Shown here: one piece after another, positions 6,180 through 10,505 of the stretch
Position numbering within the stretch: the stretch's first letter is position 1
How the letters are laid out: the number at the start of each line of letters is the position of its first letter
Assembly: GCA_050699035.1 (NCBI GenBank)
Contig: JBOHDE010000136.1
Span: forward strand, 1-10,505
Source of the DNA: WHTB01 sp050699035
GTDB lineage: Bacteria > Actinomycetota > Actinomycetes > Propionibacteriales > Nocardioidaceae
Reading direction: 5' to 3'
DNA: 10,505 nt
The notes under the pieces: generated by a model
Seen by the model: only the letters and a program-made list of their open reading frames with translations
Told to the model about the DNA's origin: nothing
Databases searched by the model: none
Position numbers and translations under genes: made by a program

Positions 6180-7131
6180 CACCCCCATCGCGGACTTCGA
6201 CCGGCACGCCGAGGTCAAGCAGGCGCTGGCCGACGTCGAGCACGAGCCCGGTGCCAAGAAGCCCGATTCGATCCTGGTGGCCGACAACGTGGTCCGCAGG
6301 TTCGGCGGTCTGACCGCCGTAGACGTCGACCACGTCGAGGTTCAGCGTGGCGCGATCACCGCCCTGATCGGGCCCAACGGTGCCGGCAAGACGACGTTCT
6401 TCAACCTGCTCACGGGTTTCGACCGCCCCGACACCGGATCCTGGCACTTCAACGACAAGAGCGTCTCCGGCGTGCCGGCGTACAAAGTCGCCCGCCGCGG
6501 CATGGTGCGTACGTTCCAGCTCACCAAGGTGCTGTCGAGGCTGACGGTGATCGAGAACATGCGGCTCGGCGCCACCGAGCAACGCGGCGAGCAGCTGGTC
6601 AGCTGCATGGTCCCCGGCCTCTGGAGGGCCCAGGAGAAGGCAAACACCGAGCGCGCCGACGCTCTGCTCGAGCGGTTCAAGCTGGACGCCAAGCGCGAAG
6701 ACTTCGCCGGCTCCCTGTCCGGCGGCCAGCGCAAGCTACTGGAGATGGCGCGGGCGCTGATGGTCGACCCCGAGCTGGTGATGCTGGACGAGCCGATGGC
6801 GGGGGTCAACCCGGCGCTGAAGCAGTCGCTGCTCGGCCACGTCAAGTCGCTGCGCGGAGACGGCAAGACGGTGCTGTTCGTCGAGCACGACATGGACATG
6901 GTCCGCGACATCTCCGACTGGGTGGTCGTGATGGCGCAGGGACGTATCATCGCGGAGGGTCCGCCCACGGCGATCATGGGCGACCAGCGCGTCATCGACG
7001 CCTACCTCGGCGCCCACCACGACGCGGCGATGACCCAGGAGGAAGAGGAGCAGCAGCTCGCCGAGGTCGCCGAGGCGATCGAGGCCGAGCTGGGCGAGAC
7101 CGGGCCCACCAGTGAGGAGACCTCGTCGTGA
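6169..7131 (+). CDS. livG: Branched-chain amino acid-type ABC transporter ATP-binding protein (LivG)
   Basis: A 320-residue ATPase, longer than the usual roughly 250-260. Walker A is GPNGAGKTT (68-76), the Q-loop is Gln117 in RTFQLTK, the signature is LSGGQRK (183-189), Walker B is LVMLDEP (203-209) and the switch His is H240 in FVEHDMDMV. The family-typical AGVNP follows Walker B. All catalytic residues are intact. Extra length comes from a polar N-terminal arm of about 33 residues and an acidic, Glu-rich C-terminal tail (from about 286) after the usual GAHHD end. ATG 6169 has GGAAGGAG (6151-6158) 10 nt upstream, inside livM; a start within the fold would lose strand 1. It energises transport through LivH/LivM from the cytoplasmic side together with LivF. 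The 3' end overlaps livF by 4 bp. Confidence 0.94.
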   Translation: MPADTPIADFDRHAEVKQALADVEHEPGAKKPDSILVADNVVRRFGGLTAVDVDHVEVQRGAITALIGPNGAGKTTFFNLLTGFDRPDTGSWHFNDKSVSGVPAYKVARRGMVRTFQLTKVLSRLTVIENMRLGATEQRGEQLVSCMVPGLWRAQEKANTERADALLERFKLDAKREDFAGSLSGGQRKLLEMARALMVDPELVMLDEPMAGVNPALKQSLLGHVKSLRGDGKTVLFVEHDMDMVRDISDWVVVMAQGRIIAEGPPTAIMGDQRVIDAYLGAHHDAAMTQEEEEQQLAEVAEAIEAELGETGPTSEETSS

Positions 7132-7901
7132 CGGACTCATCGGCACAGCAGGAGCGCAAGGAGCACCTCGGCAAGGCTGAGGGTGCGGTGCTGCGGGCCG
7201 ACGACCTGACCGCCGGCTACCTGCCGGGCGTCGACATCCTCAACGGCTGCGACCTGTACTGCCAGCCCGGGGAGCTGGTCGCGATCATCGGCCCGAACGG
7301 CGCCGGCAAGTCCACCCTGCTGAAGGCGCTGTTCGGCCTGGTCAGGGTCAGCAGCGGCACCGTCCAGCTGAAGGGTGTCGAGATCACCAACGAGCGGGCC
7401 GACAAGCTGGTCAGCCAGGGGATCGGCTTCGTCCCCCAGACCAACAACGTGTTCCCGAGCCTGACCATCGAGGAGAACCTCGAGATGGGCGTGTTCCAGG
7501 CGCCGAAGACGTTCGCGAAGCGCTTCGAGTTCGTCTGCGAGCTGTTCCCCGCCCTGTCCGACCGCCGCAAGCAACGCGCGGGCTCGCTGTCGGGCGGCGA
7601 GCGGCAGATGGTGGCGATGGGTCGCGCGCTGATGATGGAGCCGTCCGTGCTGCTGCTGGACGAGCCGTCGGCCGGCCTCTCCCCCGCCATGCAGGACGAG
7701 GTGTTCGTGCAGACGCGGCGGATCAACCGGACCGGTGTCTCCGTCGTCATGGTCGAGCAGAACGCCCGCCGCTGCCTGCAGATCTGCGACCGCGGGTACG
7801 TCTTGGACCAGGGCCGCAACGCGTACACGGCGACCGGGACGCAGCTGCTGGACGACCCCAAGGTGATCGAGCTCTACCTCGGCACGCTCGCCAAGGCCTG
7901 A
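7128..7901 (+). CDS. livF: Branched-chain amino acid-type ABC transporter ATP-binding protein (LivF)
   Basis: A 257-residue second ATPase of the importer. Walker A is GPNGAGKST (55-63), the Q-loop is Gln104 in FVPQTNNVFPSLTI, the signature is LSGGERQ (154-160) and Walker B is VLLLDEPSAGLSP (174-186). The switch position reads VEQNA (209-213), with Gln where LivG has His; this is the normal LivF pattern and not a defect. The start is a GTG in a GTGA overlap with the livG stop, with GAGGAG 8 nt upstream (7114-7119), so translation is coupled. It is the last gene of the operon; the next gene is convergent. Confidence 0.94.
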   Translation: MTDSSAQQERKEHLGKAEGAVLRADDLTAGYLPGVDILNGCDLYCQPGELVAIIGPNGAGKSTLLKALFGLVRVSSGTVQLKGVEITNERADKLVSQGIGFVPQTNNVFPSLTIEENLEMGVFQAPKTFAKRFEFVCELFPALSDRRKQRAGSLSGGERQMVAMGRALMMEPSVLLLDEPSAGLSPAMQDEVFVQTRRINRTGVSVVMVEQNARRCLQICDRGYVLDQGRNAYTATGTQLLDDPKVIELYLGTLAKA

Positions 7902-8099
7902 CCAAAGCCAAGCCCCGCGGAGGACCGGTCCCAGTCTCTCCGCAGCAGCACACACACCGCGAACGGCGCTCGGTGGGATGCATCGCAAGGCGGAGGAGGC
8001 GCGATGCGCAGCATCGTGCGACGACGACAACGCCGCGCGGCGCCCTCCGAGGGCCGCGCAGCAGGTCAGCGGAGTAAGGAGACGCACCTTACAGACAAA
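7902..8099. other. Intergenic stretch with nested alternative hairpins between livF and the terminator
   Basis: No conserved gene is seen, but the sequence is unusually structured. GCATCGC (7980-7986), GCGATGC (8001-8007) and GCATCG (8011-8016) form mutually exclusive stems 1:2 and 2:3. GCGCGG (8035-8040) with CCC (8043-8045) pairs with GGG CCGCGC (8051-8059) across a TCCGA loop and a 2-nt bulge. A small TAAGG/CCTTA hairpin (8075-8091) follows. GGACCGGTCC (7922-7931) is a perfect palindrome just after livF. A strong Shine-Dalgarno, GGAGGAGG (7992-7999), precedes an ATG at 8004 that opens a 50-codon frame ending at 8156. It may be the livF 3' UTR, a structured RNA or a dispersed repeat. Confidence 0.45.
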
Positions 8100-8137
8100 C
8101 GAGAGCCCCCGACCGGCGGACCGGTCGGGGGCTCTCG
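8100..8137. terminator. Strong hairpin terminator between convergent livF and the binding-protein gene
   Basis: A perfect 17-bp stem (8100-8116 with 8121-8137) surrounds a 4-nt CGGA loop. On the minus strand the stem is followed by a T-rich stretch (TTTGTCTGT), so it fits an intrinsic terminator for the binding-protein gene, whose stop codon is 25 bp away. On the plus strand no T-run follows; it may still block livF readthrough. It sits exactly where two convergent transcription units meet. Confidence 0.85.
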
Positions 8138-8162
8138 CAGTACGTGGCTTGGGTGAGTCGGC

Positions 8163-9428
8163 TCAGATCTCGCCGGTCACGAAGTCAAGCGGCTTGTACT
8201 TGTTGGTGGGGTCGTACTGGAAGATGCCGATCGTGGCGGCGGACGGGCTGCCGGTGTCGTTCAGCTCGATCGGACCGGAGGCACCGTCGTAGTCGATGTC
8301 CTCGTCGGCCTCGAGCAGCTCCAAGCAGTCGGCGTACGTCTCGCACTTCTCGCCGCCCTTGGTGACCTCGGCCAGCTCCTTGGAGACCGATACGCCGGCG
8401 TCGTCGTCCGCGGCGGTCGCGGCCAGTGCGGCGATGATCGTCGCGTCGTACGACTCAGGACCGTAGGTGAAGTCCTTGAGCTTGGGGTCGACCTCCAACA
8501 GCTGCGCACGGAAGTCCTCGGTCAGCTCGGCACCGGGGTAGGTGCACTTGACGCCGTCGAGGACGCCCTTCTGGAAGTCGGCCGCGTAGTCGGCGCAGTT
8601 GCCGTCCACGAAGTAGATCTGGATGTCCTTCGGGCCGATCTTGTTCTTGATCAGCTCGGGGATGATCTTCGTGGTCTCGTTGAACGAGATGAGCACCAGC
8701 GCGTCGGGCTTGGTCGCCGCGATCTTGCCGACCTCGGCGCTGAACGTCGCCGCGTTGGCGTCGTACAGCTCCTTGGCCGCGATCTTGCCGCCCTGGTCGC
8801 CGACGACGGTCTCGACCTGGTTCGCCAGCGCCTCGCCGTAGGCGTCCTGCCGCGCGAGGATCGCGGTGTTCTCGGAGCCGTCGGACAGCACCATGTTGCC
8901 CATCACGGCGCCCTGGAGGACGTCGGACGGAGCGGTACGGAAGTACAGGCCCTTGTCGTCGTAGGTGTCGAACGCCGTCGACGTGTTCGCCGGCGAGATC
9001 TGCACGACGTCTTGTCCGACGATCTTGTCGATCACGCTGAGCGACACGCTGGACGACGCCGCGCCGACGACCACGTCAGCACCACCGTCGAGCAGCTTGT
9101 CCGTCTCGCCCGGCGCGATGTTGGGTGTGCCGTCGCCGGAGTCTGCCTTGACCTGCTCGACGTCCTTGCCGAGGACGCCACCGGCCTCGTTGATCTCCTG
9201 GACCGCGAGGTCGACACCAGCGAACTCTGGGGGGCCGAGGAACGCGAGGTCACCCGTCGAGGGAAGCAAGGTGCCGATGGTGAGGGTGCCATCACCCTTC
9301 GCCGCCGCCTCCTTGTCCTTCTCGTTCTTGCTGCCTGCGTCGTCATCCGACGAACCGCACGCCGACACCAGGAGTGCGGCGGCAGCCAATGTCGCGGCCG
9401 TTCGCCACGTACGTGTGGGGCGGATCAT
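8163..9428 (-). CDS. livK: Branched-chain amino acid-type ABC transporter substrate-binding lipoprotein (LivK-like)
   Basis: A 421-residue lipoprotein. The signal ends in lipobox VSAC with Cys24 as the lipidation site, followed by an Asp/Ser/Lys/Glu-rich linker to about 46. The type I periplasmic-binding (Peripla_BP_6) fold begins LTIGTLLPSTGDLAFLGPPE (49-68) and continues with GVDLAVQEINEAGGVLG (71-87). A VVVGAASSSVSLSVID segment (119-134) typically contacts the ligand's main-chain groups. Cys278/295 and Cys362/368 could form two disulfides. It captures ligand outside the membrane and delivers it to LivHMGF, so it is the missing component of the operon across the terminator. ATG 9428 has GGAGG 4 nt upstream. 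The in-frame extension to 9560 lacks a ribosome site and would place residues ahead of a normal lipoprotein signal. The ligand is not predictable from sequence alone; the name is by family. Confidence 0.93.
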   Translation of the reverse strand: MIRPTRTWRTAATLAAAALLVSACGSSDDDAGSKNEKDKEAAAKGDGTLTIGTLLPSTGDLAFLGPPEFAGVDLAVQEINEAGGVLGKDVEQVKADSGDGTPNIAPGETDKLLDGGADVVVGAASSSVSLSVIDKIVGQDVVQISPANTSTAFDTYDDKGLYFRTAPSDVLQGAVMGNMVLSDGSENTAILARQDAYGEALANQVETVVGDQGGKIAAKELYDANAATFSAEVGKIAATKPDALVLISFNETTKIIPELIKNKIGPKDIQIYFVDGNCADYAADFQKGVLDGVKCTYPGAELTEDFRAQLLEVDPKLKDFTYGPESYDATIIAALAATAADDDAGVSVSKELAEVTKGGEKCETYADCLELLEADEDIDYDGASGPIELNDTGSPSAATIGIFQYDPTNKYKPLDFVTGEI

Positions 9429-9457
9429 TGACCCTCCGAAATACATCATCGCCGGTC

Positions 9458-9502
9458 CCACCGCATGGTGGAATCGGCCTGGGTAGGTTGGGTTGGAACC
9501 TA
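9458..9502 (-). promoter_or_regulatory. Two inverted repeats in the leader of the binding-protein gene
   Basis: The 223-bp gap between pdtaR and the binding-protein gene holds CCACC-gcat-GGTGG (9458-9471) and TAGGTT-N7-AACCTA (9484-9502). The first lies about 30 bp before the start codon and would be a 5-bp hairpin in the mRNA leader. The second is a 19-bp dyad of operator size; its TAGGTT arm also resembles a -10 hexamer read on the minus strand. I did not find a paired-hexaloop pattern (A at position 1, G at position 4) of the kind ANTAR proteins bind. No firm promoter can be assigned; TACCGT at 9607-9602 is a weak -10 candidate. Confidence 0.35.
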
Positions 9503-9635
9503 ACGCTTTCCCCGGGTCGAAGGATGCGGTGGCGGGCAAATGCCGCACCTCCGTTGCCAATTTGTGACCTCAGCCCGCGCGGACAGGCGTCAACGTCTCC
9601 GACGGTAGTGTTGGAGCGCCTCAGAGCGTGGCCGA

Positions 9636-9648
9636 CCGGCGACGCCGG
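9636..9648. other. 13-bp GC palindrome just after the pdtaR stop
   Basis: CCGGCGACGCCGG is a perfect odd palindrome beginning 3 bp beyond the pdtaR stop codon. It can form a short all-GC hairpin with a 3-nt loop. No T-run follows on the minus strand, so it is at most a weak or Rho-assisted terminator or an mRNA-end stabiliser. Confidence 0.35.
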
Positions 9649-9651
9649 AGG

Positions 9652-10278
9652 CTACCTGGCGGGCCCACCGGCCGCGTCGGGGCCGTGCTCGACGACACCC
9701 AGCGCGACCTCCTTCATCGACAGCCGCAGGTCCATCGCCGTCTTCTGGATCCAGCGGAACGACTCCGGCTCGGAGAGCCCCAGCTGGGCCTGGAGCACGC
9801 CCTTCGCGCGGTCCACCTGCTTGCGGGTCTCGAGCCGCTCGGTCAGGTCGTCGACCTCGGCCTCGAGCTGCTGCAGCTCGGCGAAGCGGCTGGCCGCCAT
9901 CTCGATCGCCGGGATCAGGTCGGCGCGGCTGAACGGTTTCACCAGGTACGCCATCGCGCCGGCGTCGCGGGCCCGCTCCACCAGCTCACGCTGGCTGAAG
10001 GCGGTCAGGATCACGACCGGGGCGATCCGCTGCTCGGCGATCAAGGCTGCAGCCGAGATGCCGTCCAGCTTGGGCATCTTGACGTCGAGTACGACGAGGT
10101 CGGGGCGGTGTTTCTCGACCAGCGCCACCGCGCTCTCGCCGTCGCCGGCCTCCCCCACCACGTCGAACCCCTCCTCACCCAGCATCTCGGCCAGGTCGAG
10201 CCGGATCAGGGCCTCGTCCTCGGCGATGACGACGCGGCGTCGGGTCGAGCGCTGGTGGGTCGTTGGCGGGGTGTCCAC
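9652..10278 (-). CDS. pdtaR: PdtaR-type response regulator with ANTAR RNA-binding domain
   Basis: A 208-residue cytoplasmic regulator, close to the 205 of mycobacterial PdtaR. The receiver domain (about 14-130) has the acidic pair E20/D21 in VVIAEDEALIRLDLAEML, phosphoacceptor D65 in VVLDVKMP, T92 in LTAFSQRELVERARDAGAM and K114 in YLVKPFS. A coiled-coil linker (133-152) leads to the ANTAR three-helix domain (about 141-198): RKQVDRAKGVLQAQLGLSE, then SFRWIQKTAMDLRLSMKEVA. In the family, a PdtaS-type histidine kinase phosphorylates D65, and the ANTAR domain then binds paired hairpins in leader RNAs to prevent termination. No kinase gene is in the window, as is normal for this orphan arrangement. 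GTG 10278 is preferred because a TANNNT -10 lies 7 nt upstream and homology starts soon after; an in-frame ATG at 10302 would add 8 residues. Confidence 0.93.
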   Translation of the reverse strand: MDTPPTTHQRSTRRRVVIAEDEALIRLDLAEMLGEEGFDVVGEAGDGESAVALVEKHRPDLVVLDVKMPKLDGISAAALIAEQRIAPVVILTAFSQRELVERARDAGAMAYLVKPFSRADLIPAIEMAASRFAELQQLEAEVDDLTERLETRKQVDRAKGVLQAQLGLSEPESFRWIQKTAMDLRLSMKEVALGVVEHGPDAAGGPAR

Positions 10279-10285
10279 GGCCGAC

Positions 10286-10291
10286 AGGCTA
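10286..10291 (-). promoter_or_regulatory. Candidate -10 element for a leaderless pdtaR transcript
   Basis: On the minus strand TAGCCT is followed by 7 nt and then the GTG at 10278, the same geometry as at polA. No Shine-Dalgarno precedes this GTG. The element lies inside the 33-bp gap to the divergent lipoprotein start, so the two promoters must be intertwined. If the ATG at 10302 were used instead, this would be coding sequence. Confidence 0.4.
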
Positions 10292-10311
10292 GCGGGCGGC
10301 ATGATGGCGGC

Positions 10312-10505
10312 ATGTCCACCGTCCACGTTGCCGCAGTCGTCGGGCTCACCCTGTCCCTGGCGGTGGGTGGATGCTCGGCCGCCGGTGGTGCGGGCGAGCC
10401 AACTGCCGACACCCCGGTCGACCTGGTCGGGAGCTTCGTCCAGCAGCGCACCGACGAGGGCACGACGCGGGCACACGTACGCCTGACCAACGACGGCGAC
10501 TCGAC
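10312..10505 (+). CDS. Putative lipoprotein of unknown function (partial, runs off right edge)
   Basis: From ATG 10312 an open frame of 64 complete codons runs to the window end. It begins MSTVHVAAVVGLTLSLAVGG and has Cys21 in a VGGC lipobox, with a short hydrophobic core and an almost uncharged n-region. A Gly/Ala/Ser/Thr-rich linker follows, then VDLVGSFVQQRTDEGTTRAH, which looks like the start of a folded domain. I do not recognise the family from this fragment. The frame is divergent from pdtaR with 33 bp between start codons. There is no good Shine-Dalgarno; CATGAT at 10300-10305 followed by 6 nt and the ATG could be a leaderless -10. Lipid anchoring is predicted only from the motif. Confidence 0.65.
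   Translation, partial: MSTVHVAAVVGLTLSLAVGGCSAAGGAGEPTADTPVDLVGSFVQQRTDEGTTRAHVRLTNDGDS

Noticed and set aside
4659..6287. 542-codon minus-strand frame opposite livH and livM
   Set aside because: Gln/Asp/His-rich translation is the usual complement of membrane-protein codons; livH and livM are unambiguous on the plus strand.
7128..7901. LivF switch histidine replaced by glutamine as a sign of a degenerate ATPase site
   Set aside because: VEQN is the ordinary sequence of LivF-family ATPases, so this is not a defect.
7137..8087. Minus-strand frame across livF and the following gap, including a gene in the gap
   Set aside because: Mostly antisense to livF; the part in the gap reads Ala/Ser/Arg-rich with no recognisable motif.
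9429..9560. Upstream extension of the binding lipoprotein to 9560
   Set aside because: It would bury a normal lipoprotein signal sequence 44 residues inside the protein and destroy lipid-anchor export; GGAGG precedes ATG 9428.

Overview
The window is high-GC DNA from an actinobacterium. High GC with strong G/C third positions, frequent GTG starts, a PdtaR-type ANTAR response regulator, a streptogrisin-like secreted protease and polA close to a branched-chain amino acid (liv) transport locus all point to Actinobacteria. A Nocardioides/Propionibacteriales-like organism is my best guess, but that is inference, not a measurement. From memory, polA, a liv cluster and a pdtaR homologue lie near each other in Streptomyces, and polA is near pdtaR in mycobacteria, so the framework looks like an ancestral chromosomal neighbourhood rather than an island.

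Layout. Bases 1-557 (minus) hold the 5' part of polA, running off the left edge. Behind it on the same strand (617-1705) is a secreted S1-family serine protease. It is divergent from a small hotdog thioesterase (1790-2239, plus), whose 3' end overlaps tail-to-tail with a GNAT acetyltransferase (2199-2789, minus). A DUF554 membrane protein (2936-3700, plus) follows. Then comes the main unit, the four-gene operon livH-livM-livG-livF (3859-7901, plus) for two permeases and two ATPases of a hydrophobic/branched-chain amino-acid-type ABC importer. A 261-bp gap rich in inverted repeats ends in a perfect 17-bp-stem terminator (8100-8137). Convergent to it on the minus strand is the importer's lipoprotein binding component (8163-9428), preceded on the same strand by the ANTAR response regulator pdtaR (9652-10278). 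The right edge holds the start of a divergent lipoprotein gene (10312 onward).

How the genes fit together. The binding lipoprotein, two permeases and two ATPases make a complete five-component HAAT-type importer, but the receptor is transcribed separately and towards the operon, so its dosage can be set independently. The upstream ANTAR regulator is an RNA-binding antitermination factor. Regulation of the transporter by it is possible from position but not shown here.

Points of most interest: the LivH-type permease carries a signal peptide and about 110 residues of predicted extracellular beta-sandwich ahead of its membrane domain; a set of alternative hairpins with a buried Shine-Dalgarno/small ORF lies between livF and the receptor gene; alternating inverted repeats lie upstream of livH; and polA and pdtaR share a -10 hexamer placed 7 nt before a GTG start, typical of leaderless transcription. 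I saw no tRNA, rRNA, CRISPR array, insertion sequence or phage gene.
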